The notes: a model not told the origin generated them from the sequence alone. Counted from the stretch's first letter, positions 34,326-43,804 are shown. The stretch: 64,000 bases of DNA from Domibacillus enclensis (GCF_900156125.1 NZ_FTLX01000002.1:124001-188000), one strand, 5' to 3'. Program-made: numbers and translations.

Positions 34326-36392
34326 GTGAAGAGTACTAGAGTAAAAGCAATACTGGCAATGATGATGATCGCAATTTTATGTATATCGCTGCTTCCGCAG
34401 AAATCAGAAGCAGCAGCTCCGCTTCCAAAACGGGAGATGCGGGCGGCGTGGATTGTGACGGTTGGCAATGGAGATATGAAGGCGGGCATGACGGCGTCAC
34501 AGTACACGGCATGGGCGCGTCAGACATTAGATGGCTTAAAAGGAAATGGATTTAATGCGGTCATTTTTCAGGTGAAGCCGACGAGTGATGCGCTGTATGA
34601 GTCCAATTTGGCGCCGTGGTCTTCTTACATTACGGGGAAAAAGCAGGGGACGAATCCGGGCTACGATCCGCTGAAGATCATGATTGATGAGGCACATAAG
34701 CGCGGGATGGAGCTTCACGCGTGGATGAATCCGTACCGTGTGACGATGCCGAGCCAGAGCTTGCCGGATTTGGCGGCGAACAATGCAGCGCGGAAAAATC
34801 CGGGCTGGGTTGTGAAGTACGGAAAGCAGTATTATTTAAACCCGGGTCTTCCGGCTGTACAAAATTATTTGGTAGATTCGGTGAAGGAATTAGTGGCGAA
34901 GTATGATGTGGATGCGGTGCACATGGATGATTATTTTTATCCGTACAAAATTGCGAATGAAACGTTTCCAGATCAAGCGGCGTTCAAGCAGTACGGCGGC
35001 TCTTATAAGAACGTTGCCGACTGGCGCCGGAATAATGTGAATCAGCTGGTGAAGAATTTGTATAATGGCATTAAAGCGACCAAGCCGCACGTGCAGTTCG
35101 GGATTTCGCCGTTTGGTGTATGGCGCAACCAGTCGCTTGATCCGACGGGCAGTGCGACGACAGCTGGCGTGAACAATTACGATGATTTGTACGCGGACAC
35201 GAGAACGTGGATTAAAAATGGAACGATTGATTACATTACGCCGCAGGTTTACTGGTCCAAAAACATGGCGGCGGCGCGCTACAATACGCTTTTGAACTGG
35301 TGGAGCAAGGAAGTAAACACGTACGCGAACACCCACCCGGTCAATTTGTACCTTGGGGTGGCGGATTATAAGGTCGCGACGGATACGGTCGATAAGACGT
35401 GGAACGACAAGATGGAGCTGCCGAATCAGATTTCCTCCAACCGCGCAAACGGCACAGCGGACGGGCAGATGCATTTTTCTACCCGAAGCATTCAAGCAAA
35501 CAAGCTCGGCTATATGTCGATCATCAAACAGCAGCTGTACAATACAAAAGCGGTGACGCCGGCGGTTCCGTGGAAAAATGGCTCTGTGCCCGCGAAGCCG
35601 ACAGCTGTTCAAGTGAAAAAAGAAACGGCGGGCAGAACGATTTCGATTACGGATCAAAATGTTACGCAGGCGCGAAAATATGTGATTTACCGGTTTAACG
35701 GCAATGCGGAAGGCTCTTATGAAGATCCGCGCAATATTGTCGATGTCGTGTACAATACTGGAGGCCAAACCGTGTTTACGGACAAAACAGCTTCGGCTGG
35801 AAGCAGCTACACGTACGGCATCCGGTCACTTTCGGCAACAGGTGTGGAAAGCAGCACCGCATTTGTCGTGAGAGAAGCGGGTGATGGCTCGTTTGCGGAT
35901 GTGACGACCTCGCACCGTGCGTACAAGGAAGTCAGCTTTTTAGCAAAAGAGGGCATTACACAGGGAGATGCGAACGGTCTTTTCCTTCCGGGACAGACGG
36001 TGACGCGGGCAGAAGCAGCGGCGATGCTCGGACGGGCACTGAATTTGAATGGAACGAAGCGGGACAGCGTGTTTACGGATGTCGGACCGGGCATGTTTGC
36101 CTCAGGCTACATTCAGTCAGCGGTGGACCGTGGAATTTTCTCCGGCTATAAAGACGGCTCGTTTAAGCCATACGGTCATATTACACGCGGCGAAATGGCG
36201 CTCATGATCAGCCGGGCGTTTGGCTATGAATACAACAATTCCGCGTCCGCTGCCCAGCAGGCGTTAATGTCCAGAGGCATTGCACTCGGGATGTCGGACG
36301 GCCAGTTTGGTGCGCAGTACAGCATCATTCGTGCAGACTTTGCGGTGTTCCTGGCACGGGCACTTGATCCGAGCTTGCGGGTTCAGAAGTAA
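34326..36392 (+). CDS. SLH-anchored GHL10-family (DUF187) glycoside hydrolase-like protein
   Basis: GTG start; 688 residues. A signal peptide ends near KSEAAA. Residues about 37-400 form the GHL10/YngK-type barrel: REMRAAWIVTV, FNAVIFQVKPTSDALY, AHKRGMELHAWMNPYRV, VDAVHMDDYFYPY (likely catalytic Asp) and DYITPQVYWS. A fibronectin-type-III-like segment follows (about 415-520), then three SLH domains (about 525-688). It probably cuts a wall or environmental glycan at the cell surface. The gene is GC-richer than the S-layer gene before it. Array E lies downstream. Confidence 0.88.
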   Translation: MKSTRVKAILAMMMIAILCISLLPQKSEAAAPLPKREMRAAWIVTVGNGDMKAGMTASQYTAWARQTLDGLKGNGFNAVIFQVKPTSDALYESNLAPWSSYITGKKQGTNPGYDPLKIMIDEAHKRGMELHAWMNPYRVTMPSQSLPDLAANNAARKNPGWVVKYGKQYYLNPGLPAVQNYLVDSVKELVAKYDVDAVHMDDYFYPYKIANETFPDQAAFKQYGGSYKNVADWRRNNVNQLVKNLYNGIKATKPHVQFGISPFGVWRNQSLDPTGSATTAGVNNYDDLYADTRTWIKNGTIDYITPQVYWSKNMAAARYNTLLNWWSKEVNTYANTHPVNLYLGVADYKVATDTVDKTWNDKMELPNQISSNRANGTADGQMHFSTRSIQANKLGYMSIIKQQLYNTKAVTPAVPWKNGSVPAKPTAVQVKKETAGRTISITDQNVTQARKYVIYRFNGNAEGSYEDPRNIVDVVYNTGGQTVFTDKTASAGSSYTYGIRSLSATGVESSTAFVVREAGDGSFADVTTSHRAYKEVSFLAKEGITQGDANGLFLPGQTVTRAEAAAMLGRALNLNGTKRDSVFTDVGPGMFASGYIQSAVDRGIFSGYKDGSFKPYGHITRGEMALMISRAFGYEYNNSASAAQQALMSRGIALGMSDGQFGAQYSIIRADFAVFLARALDPSLRVQK

Positions 36393-36409
36393 CCCTTCAG
36401 CTTGAGGTT

Positions 36410-36534
36410 GGCGCAATTATCGGGATTACGGCGCAATTACGATGTGGTTGGCGCATTTCCCGAGAATACGGCGCATTTCCCGGGATTACCGCGCAATAAA
36501 AGCCGAATTGCGCCATACGAGAGATAATTGCGCC
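36410..36534. repeat. Intergenic unit array E (GGCGCAATT class)
   Basis: Five direct units start at 36410, 36430, 36450, 36470 and 36490 (GGCGCAATTA or GGCGCATTTC forms), exactly 20 bp apart. Two inverted units end at 36514 and 36534 (GAATTGCGCC, TAATTGCGCC). Bases 36491-36534 are identical to 39215-39258 in array F. It lies between convergent genes. Confidence 0.88.
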
Positions 36535-36552
36535 ATAAATAGTAGACAAGGT

Positions 36553-36585
36553 AAAGCCGTCCTCGGTGTGAGGACGGCTTTTGTT
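36553..36585. terminator. Bidirectional terminator between convergent SLH genes
   Basis: An 11-bp perfect stem (AAAGCCGTCCT with AGGACGGCTTT, 7-nt loop) is followed on the plus strand by TGTTTT. It starts five bases after the stop of the minus-strand gene. The plus-strand T-tract is the better one. Confidence 0.75.
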
Positions 36586-38205
36586 TTAATAAATATCGAG
36601 TACCTTCAGCGAGCTGCTGTCTGAGCCGCTATTTGAACGGTGCAGGAAAATAGCGAAGTCGCCGCGCTTGATCGAGTCAGCTGTACCAAAGGCTGAAGCT
36701 GATTTTCCATTTGTAATGCCGTTCGAAACGAGTGCTTGAACAGCCGTTTTATAGCGGTCCGGCACATCGGTGAACGTGGTTGAGCCGCTTCCTTCCAGCT
36801 TCAGTGCGCGGGTCAAAATGATCGCCAGCTCGCCGCGTGTCAATGTTTGATCGGAGCCGAATGTGACAGCTGTCTTGCCTGATACAACCCCGGCTTTCAC
36901 GAGTGCATTTACAGCCGATTGGGCACGTTGCGGCACGTCTTTAAATCCGGCATCCGGCGCGTTCAGTGGCAAGTTCAGCATTTTGGCCAGCATCACAGCG
37001 GCATCCACGCGCTTGATCTGCTGGTCGATGCCGAAGCGGCCGCCGCCCACACCGGACGTAATGCCGCGGCCAACCAGCTGATCTACCGCATCTTTATACC
37101 GGTCCGGCACATCTCCGAAAGCAGGTGCTGCCGCTGCGGCTGTTGTGCTGGCGGTTACGGTAAAGGTCATTTTCACTGCGCTTTGCAGACGGGCGCCATC
37201 TGTACTGGCCACCCCTTTGCTTACGTACAGCGTATACGTTTCACCCGGTGTATACGGCTGCAAAGGCTGCATGGAAATGGCTTTCGTGGCGTCATTGTAA
37301 ACAAACTCGGTTTCAACGAGATTGCCCGCTGCATTCAGAACAACAATGTCGAGCGTGGACAAAGCCGCTTCATCAAGTTTTTTGTTAAAGGTGATGGTCC
37401 AATCCTTCGCAAGGGACACGCCCAGTTTTGCTGCTTTTTCCTCAACGTCATCGTCTTCAAAATCGCGGCGGACCTCCTGCTCAATTTGTCCAAGTGCGGC
37501 GAGCGCCTCGGTGACCTGGCCGCTTGTCGCAGTTAGCCGAGCGCGGCGCGAATCAATCGCTGCTGCGTCACCGCCTTTAGCTTCAAGCTTGTCGAGCTGA
37601 AGGGAAACAGCGTTCAAGCGGTTTTGAAGCGCATTGAACTTGCCCCGGTAGCCCGGCTCATCATCTAAATCATCGTCGAGGTCGTCATCATCGTCTTCGT
37701 CCGAGTCATCATCTGAATCGTCGGAATCATCATCGTCTTCGTCCGAGTCATCATCTGAATCGTTATCGTCGTCATCATCCGAATCTGCGCTTCTGAAAAT
37801 TTGATCATCGTCCACATCATCAGAATCATCGTCATCCGAGTCGTCATTGTCATCATCTGAATTATCATCGTCGTCCGAGTCATCGTTGTCATCATCTGAA
37901 TTATCATCGTCGTCCGAGTCGTCGTTGTCATCATCTGAATCATCTTCGTCATCCAAATCGTCGTCATCATCATCTAGCTCTTCCTGCTCGATTTTTGCGA
38001 GCTTTGCCTGGTAGAAGGCGAGCTTTTCTTCGATTTTTGCGAGCTGGCTGTCGATACGAGCAAAGGCCTTTGCTTCCGGCTGTTCAGCGAGTACATTAAA
38101 CGGTACAGCGCTGGTTTCGGACGGGGCGGCTCCTGCGAAAGTAACGCCTGAGAATAAAACACTTGTGGCCAAAACTGCTGCAGCGGGCGGGGTCCATTTT
38201 TTCAT
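36586..38205 (-). CDS. SLH protein with long Asp/Ser acidic linker
   Basis: Start at 38205 (MKKWTPPAAA), 10 bases after AAGGAGG; 539 residues. After the signal peptide comes a short coiled-coil (RIDSQLAKIEEKLAFYQAKL), then about 110 residues made almost only of Asp, Ser and Glu (nt 37660-37985). Next are a second helical segment (KFNALQNRLNAVSLQLDKLE), an Ig-like Big_5/SbsA-type domain (DWTITFNKKLDEAAL) and three C-terminal SLH domains (about 360-530). The acidic tract could bind calcium or act as a charged spacer. The function is not known. Confidence 0.82.
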   Translation of the reverse strand: MKKWTPPAAAVLATSVLFSGVTFAGAAPSETSAVPFNVLAEQPEAKAFARIDSQLAKIEEKLAFYQAKLAKIEQEELDDDDDDLDDEDDSDDDNDDSDDDDNSDDDNDDSDDDDNSDDDNDDSDDDDSDDVDDDQIFRSADSDDDDDNDSDDDSDEDDDDSDDSDDDSDEDDDDDLDDDLDDEPGYRGKFNALQNRLNAVSLQLDKLEAKGGDAAAIDSRRARLTATSGQVTEALAALGQIEQEVRRDFEDDDVEEKAAKLGVSLAKDWTITFNKKLDEAALSTLDIVVLNAAGNLVETEFVYNDATKAISMQPLQPYTPGETYTLYVSKGVASTDGARLQSAVKMTFTVTASTTAAAAAPAFGDVPDRYKDAVDQLVGRGITSGVGGGRFGIDQQIKRVDAAVMLAKMLNLPLNAPDAGFKDVPQRAQSAVNALVKAGVVSGKTAVTFGSDQTLTRGELAIILTRALKLEGSGSTTFTDVPDRYKTAVQALVSNGITNGKSASAFGTADSIKRGDFAIFLHRSNSGSDSSSLKVLDIY

Positions 38206-38391
38206 GTGTAAAAGCTCCTCCTTGACTATCATCGTAATCCTACAACTCTTTTATCGTCACGGATATGAAAGTTAGAAAGCGTTTTTCTAAAAAGAAGCAC
38301 ATCGGCATAGGTTTTTCCTTTTTATAGGAACGGACTGACGCCCTTTGTTTTATGTTAAAATAAAAATAAAAAGAAAAAGATGGGAGGAACC

Positions 38392-39126
38392 ATGGTGCTG
38401 TACGGATTAAAAGAAGCTGAATTTTACGGGCTGGTCAATTTATTTAAAAAGCATCGAGAAGTGGTTCGGAAAGTGATCTTATTTGGCTCCCGGGCAAGAG
38501 GAGATTTTGAACATACGTCTGATATTGATCTGGCCGTTCTATTAAAAGATCCTTCTTTTTTGCTTTCGTTAAAAGATGAAATGGATCAACTTCCGTTCAT
38601 TTACACGGTGGATTTAATTGACTACGATCAGATTTCAAACGCTTTGTTAAAGAAAAAAATTGATGAAGAAGGAAAAACTATATTTTTGACCGATTCCTCT
38701 GGAAAGGTGATCGATAACATGAATAAAATCATTTATAAATTTGATGATTTTAAAAAAGCACTGACAAAGCTCCACGAGAGTTTGAAAAGGGATGCGGCAA
38801 CAGATGACCTCGTGCTGGATGGTGTCATACAGCGTTTTGAGTTCACGTACGAGCTATCCTGGAAATTAATGAAGGCTTATTTGGAATACAATGGCCACCA
38901 GTCCGTTACGAGCCCAAGACAAACGGTGAAAACAGCTTTTAAAGAAGAGCTGATTGAACAGGGAACAGAATGGATACATATGTTGGAAGACCGCAACCGG
39001 ACTTCGCATACGTATGATCACGAAACTGCGCTTGCCATATATGAAAACATTAAGAGTAGATACATTCACCTTTTCGACAGCTTACAGAAGGAGTTGGGGC
39101 AGCGGTTAGCTGATGAAGGCAGTTGA
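38392..39126 (+). CDS. MNT-HEPN fusion: nucleotidyltransferase joined to HI0074-type substrate-binding/HEPN domain
   Basis: About 244 residues; ATG 38392 or the adjacent GTG 38395 follows GGGAGG. N-terminal half: minimal nucleotidyltransferase with VILFGSRARGDFEHTSDIDLAV, the GSx10DxD site. C-terminal half (from about MNKIIYKFDDFKKAL): four-helix HI0074/HEPN-like domain ending in EDRNRTSHTYD, the Rx4H region of HEPN RNases. These normally are two adjacent genes forming a type VII toxin-antitoxin pair in which the MNT modifies the HEPN toxin. Here both are in one chain with no second gene. It may be a self-controlled toxin module or a housekeeping enzyme. Confidence 0.82.
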   Translation: MVLYGLKEAEFYGLVNLFKKHREVVRKVILFGSRARGDFEHTSDIDLAVLLKDPSFLLSLKDEMDQLPFIYTVDLIDYDQISNALLKKKIDEEGKTIFLTDSSGKVIDNMNKIIYKFDDFKKALTKLHESLKRDAATDDLVLDGVIQRFEFTYELSWKLMKAYLEYNGHQSVTSPRQTVKTAFKEELIEQGTEWIHMLEDRNRTSHTYDHETALAIYENIKSRYIHLFDSLQKELGQRLADEGS

Positions 39127-39153
39127 ACCTTGGAAATAGTCATTTTTGAAGTT

Positions 39154-39258
39154 GGCGCAATTATCGGGAATACGGCGCAATTACGGTGAAGTTGGCGCAT
39201 TTCCCAGAGTTACGGCGCAATAAAAGCCGAATTGCGCCATACGAGAGATAATTGCGCC
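39154..39258. repeat. Intergenic unit array F (GGCGCAATT class)
   Basis: Four direct units start at 39154, 39174, 39194 and 39214, 20 bp apart; two inverted units end at 39238 and 39258. It matches array E closely but has one direct unit fewer; the last 44 bp are identical. It lies between two co-directional genes, so it is not simply a convergent-gene terminator. Confidence 0.88.
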
Positions 39259-39408
39259 GAAAATGAGCCGTCTCTTTTAGAAGGAATGTTATTTTGTTTG
39301 TAAAACTGGCTCTGATCTTCGATATATTCACATACTAGCTGTAGAAGTGTCCGGCTCGTAAAAAACACCGGAAAATATGATACAATTTGCTTGAGGATAG
39401 GTGAACAC

Positions 39409-42400
39409 ATGAACAAAACAACATTTCGCAGCCCGTTGACGCTGACGAAAAAAGCAAAGGGGAAATGGCGAGAGCTCGGGTTGGAGGAGCGCTCTTTTTT
39501 TTCGTTAGAGACGTCTTATTCGGTTTGGATGGAAAAGTATCCGGGTCTTCCCCCGTCCGTGGCGCTGTTTTTCGAAAATCAGTTGCCGGATGGACGGACG
39601 CTTGTGCTGCACTGCGCGGTGGAGCGCACCCAGCTGATTGTGGTGAATGTGACGGCAAGGGCTGCGCATGCGGCGGTGGGCACCAACTGGCGGCGGCCGC
39701 TTGATCTCACCATTGACCAGAAGCTGTATCAGGTCCCAGCTGGACTTCTCCAGTTTATCCAGGACATGCCGGTGGCGCAGGAAAGCTCGGATTATGTGAA
39801 AAAACGGATCGCGAGCTGGGAAGGCTATTTGAAAATCCAGGAGCGCCACGCGGATATTCCCGATATGACGGCGCGCTTTGGCGGCATCACCTTTAATAGC
39901 AGTTTCAGCCGGGCGACGTTAACGGGCTGTCAGCTAAAGGAACAAGAATGGAAGTCCCTCAAGGATTTAAGTGTAAAACTAAAGGGCATCGACAAGGAAA
40001 TTGGCAAGGTGCTGAAGGCGAACTGGGTGGCCGGCACGGTGGAGGTCGAGCTGAGTGTACAGATGGCAGACCGTGCGCGGAAGCAAGGGTTCGATACCGC
40101 ACAAAAGGAAGTCACCTTCAGTAACTTTGCGGCATTAAGCCAGGTAAAGCGGCTCCGGCAAGGGTTCAAGCAGCTGGAAGACGGGCTGGCAGCGAATCCG
40201 GCACTGGAAAAGCTGCTGTTTGAACACAAGCCGCCGGTGCAGGAGCCGAAAAAAAACGTCCAGCTGCCGTTTCACAACCGGCTGAACGAATTTCAGCAAA
40301 AAGCCGTTACCGGTGCGATGGCAGCGGAGGATTTGTATGTGATTCAAGGGCCGCCGGGAACGGGAAAAACGACGGTCATTTCGGAAATTTGCCTGCAAAA
40401 TGCACGAGCCGGACTTCGGACGCTTGTTGCATCGCAGTCGAATCTTGCGGTGGATAACGCGTTGAGCCGCCTGCTGGCCCATAAGGATATTCGCATTCTC
40501 CGCGTCGGCCGGACGGAAAGTATTGAAGAAGAAGGCAAAAAGTTTATTGAGGAAAACGTCGGTCAGTACTGGAAGGATCATACGCTGGAGGAAGTGTCCG
40601 AGCAATTCGATGCGCGGGCTAAGCGCAAGGAAGCGATGGATGCGGAATGGACAGCGAATGAAGCAGCGTACGAAGAAACCGAGCCGCTCCTCAAGCAGTC
40701 AGAAGAAGCTGTAGAGGCGAAAAAACAAGCCGAACGCGAGCAGCAGGAAATGGAGCCGATGCTGCAGGAGCTGAACAAGCAAAAGCAAGCCGCAGAACAG
40801 GCTCGAGCACTTCTGCACCAGCAGATTACGGAAATGGAGCAGTCGTATGAATCGCTGACGGCACAAATAAAAAAGGACGAAGCTTTTCTCCGGGAACAGC
40901 CGGACGATGAAGCCACTGGTGAACAGCTGCAAGAGACGATCAATCGGTTAAACCAATCGTTAAAGCTGGATGAAATAAAGGAGCATATGAATAAGAAGAA
41001 AGACGCGATCGCACGTGAAACAGAAGCGTACGAACAGAAGTCCGAAGCCCTCCAGCAAACCGGGCTTATTGCTGAAAAAGCAGCGGGCGTCAAGCGGATC
41101 GACGGATTAAAGTGGCTCATGCTGGAGCAAAACATTGAACGCACGTCACGGATTGTGTATTTTATGAATGAACTAGACGACCTGCGCACGGAGCTGGACC
41201 AGTCGGCCAGGCTGCGCACTTACAATGACCAGCTGAGCAAGGCGATTGACTATGTGGAAAAGCTGCTGGTGCCGCACCGGGTGCCGCTCGTGCAGCTGAA
41301 GCAGCGCGCTGTCAGCACCCCCGCTTCCTATACATCAGAAGAGATTGATCACTTTTTGAACGATCTGCGTGAAAATATTCGCCATATCGATCCGCGTACG
41401 CTCACGTCGTATCTCAGCGGCTTGTACAGCCGGAAATATTTCGTCTGGCAGCGGGCAAAGCGCGTCAAAGCCTCCGATGCGGTGAAGGAGCGGGCGCGCG
41501 ATACGTTTCAGTCGCTGAAGCAGGAGGTCACCGAGCAGCTCTGGCAAAAGCAGTACGCTCATGAAACATCGTGCCAAAAGGCGAAGCAGTCGATTCAACA
41601 GGCGCAGACGGAGCTGCAGGCATTGCAGGCGCAGCACAATGAACTGGCCGCGGCTGTGTCATACGTACCGGATGCCGCGGAGCAGCTGAAGAAAGCAGAA
41701 GCATCTCTGGCCGAATGGAAAAGAAACGCAGAGCACGTAAAGAAATTAAAGCAGCAGCTCGACACAAACCGGGAAGAAAAAGCAAAGCAGCACGCACAGA
41801 TCGGGACGGCCGAGCAAAAGCGGACGCAGCTGGATATCGAGCTTGAAACCGTACAAAAAAATATTCGCGAACAAGAAGAAGCACTCGCTGTGCTGCAGGA
41901 GATTCTTTCCGGAAGCCCCGAGCAGGAGCACGAAGCGCTTTTGAAAAAAATGGCCCGGCTTTCGTTTCAGAGAGAAACGCTGAAGCAGGAGAAAAAACGC
42001 TGGCCGCTGCTGCAGTCTGTACAGGAAAAATGGCTGTCGATGCTGAAAGACGCAAGTGATCACGACCTTGATGAAATCCGCAAGCTGTATGTGAAGCATG
42101 CGAACGTCATCGGCACGACCTGTGTTGCCTCCGCCCGGAAAGATTTTATCGAGCAGTATCCGGTGTTTGACGTCGTCATCATTGATGAAGTGTCAAAAGC
42201 GACCCCGCCGGAGCTGTTGCTGCCGATGCTGAAGGGGAAAAAAGTCATTTTAGTCGGGGATCATCACCAGCTGCCGCCTTTGTTTGGAAACGATACGCTG
42301 GAGGAAACGCTTCAGGAGGTCGTCAAGGAAAGCGACGATTTTGACGGAAAAGCGGAGCTGAAGAATTTGCTGAAGGAATCGCTGTTTGAACGGCTGTTTC

Positions 42401-43095
42401 ACACGCTGCCCGATACGCACAAGCAAATGCTCGCGATTCAATACCGGATGCACGAGGACATTATGGAAACGATTAGCCCGTTTTACGAAGGGGAAAAAGA
42501 CCGCCTGCAATGCGGGTTGACGGACTCTGATGCCGACCGTGACCATAAGCTCGAGTCGCCCACCATCAAGCGCGGCGATCATCTAGTCTGGGTGGATATG
42601 CCGAATGAGCCTGCTTTTTTTGAAGAAAAAATGAAGGGCGGCAAAAGTCTGTTTAACCCGGCGGAGCTGCGCGAGGTGAGTGGAATGCTGACGGAACTGA
42701 ATGCGGCAGCCGAAAAAGCCGGCATCGTGAAAAGTGTCGGCGTCATCAGCTTTTACGGCGAGCAGGTGAAGCGGATTGACCGGCTGCTGAGCCAGGAGCT
42801 GCGGCTGCCTCATTTAACCGTCCGCACTGGAACTGTGGACCGGTTTCAAGGAATGGAAATGGACGTCATTTTGCTGAGCATGGTGCGCAATCACGCCAAC
42901 CGGAACGAAGACATCGGCTTTGCAAAGGACTACCGCCGGCTGAACGTCGCGCTGTCACGGGCGAAGGAGCTGCTCGTGTTGATCGGCAGCACAACCATGT
43001 TTACCGAGCGGACAAAGCAGGCGGACATGTACAAGCATGTCCTCCGCACGGTGAAAACACACAATGGACTGCGGGAGGTGAGTCTGCATGGATAA
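39409..43095 (+). CDS. Large SF1 (UPF1/DNA2-like) helicase with coiled-coil insertion
   Basis: ATG 39409 follows GAGGATAGGTG; a TTG at 39391 lies within that site. 1228 residues. Walker A GPPGTGKTT at about 313; Walker B with DEVS (VVIIDEVSKATPPE) at about 925; VGDHHQLPPLF, QYRMHEDIM, VDRFQGMEMDVILLSMVRN and RRLNVALSRAKELL in the second RecA domain. A long Glu/Lys/Gln-rich coiled coil (about 390-870) separates motifs I and II, and a 300-residue N-terminal region precedes the motor. It overlaps the next gene by 8 bp. It is probably a DNA or RNA helicase with a dedicated partner. A defence or repair role is possible but unproven. Confidence 0.88.
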   Translation: MNKTTFRSPLTLTKKAKGKWRELGLEERSFFSLETSYSVWMEKYPGLPPSVALFFENQLPDGRTLVLHCAVERTQLIVVNVTARAAHAAVGTNWRRPLDLTIDQKLYQVPAGLLQFIQDMPVAQESSDYVKKRIASWEGYLKIQERHADIPDMTARFGGITFNSSFSRATLTGCQLKEQEWKSLKDLSVKLKGIDKEIGKVLKANWVAGTVEVELSVQMADRARKQGFDTAQKEVTFSNFAALSQVKRLRQGFKQLEDGLAANPALEKLLFEHKPPVQEPKKNVQLPFHNRLNEFQQKAVTGAMAAEDLYVIQGPPGTGKTTVISEICLQNARAGLRTLVASQSNLAVDNALSRLLAHKDIRILRVGRTESIEEEGKKFIEENVGQYWKDHTLEEVSEQFDARAKRKEAMDAEWTANEAAYEETEPLLKQSEEAVEAKKQAEREQQEMEPMLQELNKQKQAAEQARALLHQQITEMEQSYESLTAQIKKDEAFLREQPDDEATGEQLQETINRLNQSLKLDEIKEHMNKKKDAIARETEAYEQKSEALQQTGLIAEKAAGVKRIDGLKWLMLEQNIERTSRIVYFMNELDDLRTELDQSARLRTYNDQLSKAIDYVEKLLVPHRVPLVQLKQRAVSTPASYTSEEIDHFLNDLRENIRHIDPRTLTSYLSGLYSRKYFVWQRAKRVKASDAVKERARDTFQSLKQEVTEQLWQKQYAHETSCQKAKQSIQQAQTELQALQAQHNELAAAVSYVPDAAEQLKKAEASLAEWKRNAEHVKKLKQQLDTNREEKAKQHAQIGTAEQKRTQLDIELETVQKNIREQEEALAVLQEILSGSPEQEHEALLKKMARLSFQRETLKQEKKRWPLLQSVQEKWLSMLKDASDHDLDEIRKLYVKHANVIGTTCVASARKDFIEQYPVFDVVIIDEVSKATPPELLLPMLKGKKVILVGDHHQLPPLFGNDTLEETLQEVVKESDDFDGKAELKNLLKESLFERLFHTLPDTHKQMLAIQYRMHEDIMETISPFYEGEKDRLQCGLTDSDADRDHKLESPTIKRGDHLVWVDMPNEPAFFEEKMKGGKSLFNPAELREVSGMLTELNAAAEKAGIVKSVGVISFYGEQVKRIDRLLSQELRLPHLTVRTGTVDRFQGMEMDVILLSMVRNHANRNEDIGFAKDYRRLNVALSRAKELLVLIGSTTMFTERTKQADMYKHVLRTVKTHNGLREVSLHG

Positions 43096-43804
43096 ACGGC
43101 TCAAGCAGCTGCTCGAGAACCCAGCCGTGGAGCTGAAGCACTCGGCAGAATGGGTCTTGCCCGTTCACCGGTACGCGGTGTCTTTTAAGCGGGTCAAGCG
43201 CGCCCAAATGGACATTTTAATGAAAATGATGCTGCTGACCTTTCAGGAAACCGAGATTCGCCGGGCAGCGAATTTGGCAGAAATGCTGTTAGTAGAAGAG
43301 TTATTTATCGCAGATTTAATGGAGAAAATGCTGCGAATGGGCCTGATCCGGATGGAAAAGGGAAGCGTAAAGCTGACGCCAAAAGGACAGACCCAGTTAA
43401 ACGAAGGAATTTTTGAAGAAGAACTCGATGACGAGCAGACGGAGCTGATCTACAGCCCGGCACATGATCGATTTTGGCCGGAAGCAGGTGAGGCGGAAGG
43501 AGACACGTACCGCTATGCCGAGGACCGGGCGCCAAATATGGAAACGATGCTTCAGGTGCTGGCGGAACGGGAGGAAGGCCGGTTAGAAGACGGCCTGCAA
43601 ACGGTCGTATCCGACATAATCGCTGCCGAGAAAAAAGATACAGCCCGCGTTCTTTGCCAGGAGTACCAGCTTTACAACCAGGAACAGGATGTGTATTACT
43701 GCCGCGTCTGGAATACCGCGCTGCGTGAATGGGACCGTGTACTTGAGGGTGAAATCGAAGAGCACGAACAGCTGGACTGGCGAAAAATGGCCGGGTCGCA
43801 TTGA
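43088..43804 (+). CDS. Helicase-coupled partner protein, possible winged-helix protein
   Basis: 238 residues, not recognised. The overlap with the helicase gene (ATG inside its last codons) means coupled translation and probably a complex. Residues about 30-105 are helical and end in MGLIRMEKGSVKLTPKGQTQL, which resembles a winged-helix wing followed by a helix. The C-terminal half is acidic with a Trp- and Tyr-rich end (VYYCRVWNTALREWDRV). No signal peptide or catalytic motif is seen. It could recruit the helicase to a nucleic acid or protein target. Confidence 0.6.
   Translation: MDKRLKQLLENPAVELKHSAEWVLPVHRYAVSFKRVKRAQMDILMKMMLLTFQETEIRRAANLAEMLLVEELFIADLMEKMLRMGLIRMEKGSVKLTPKGQTQLNEGIFEEELDDEQTELIYSPAHDRFWPEAGEAEGDTYRYAEDRAPNMETMLQVLAEREEGRLEDGLQTVVSDIIAAEKKDTARVLCQEYQLYNQEQDVYYCRVWNTALREWDRVLEGEIEEHEQLDWRKMAGSH

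Noticed and set aside
34890-35768. Arg-rich 292-codon frame antisense to the GHL10 gene
   Set aside because: Overlaps a clearly real gene with conserved motifs, no ribosome binding site, and its Arg/Ile bias follows from the codon pattern of the sense gene.
36410-36534. Simple transcription terminator between convergent genes
   Set aside because: A separate, ordinary terminator hairpin is present at 36553-36585, and the same array type occurs in co-directional and, in another class, divergent gaps.
37665-37973. Met/Thr-rich frame opposite or shifted to the Asp/Ser tract
   Set aside because: Frame-shifted reading of the GAY/TCN repeat of the real SLH gene.
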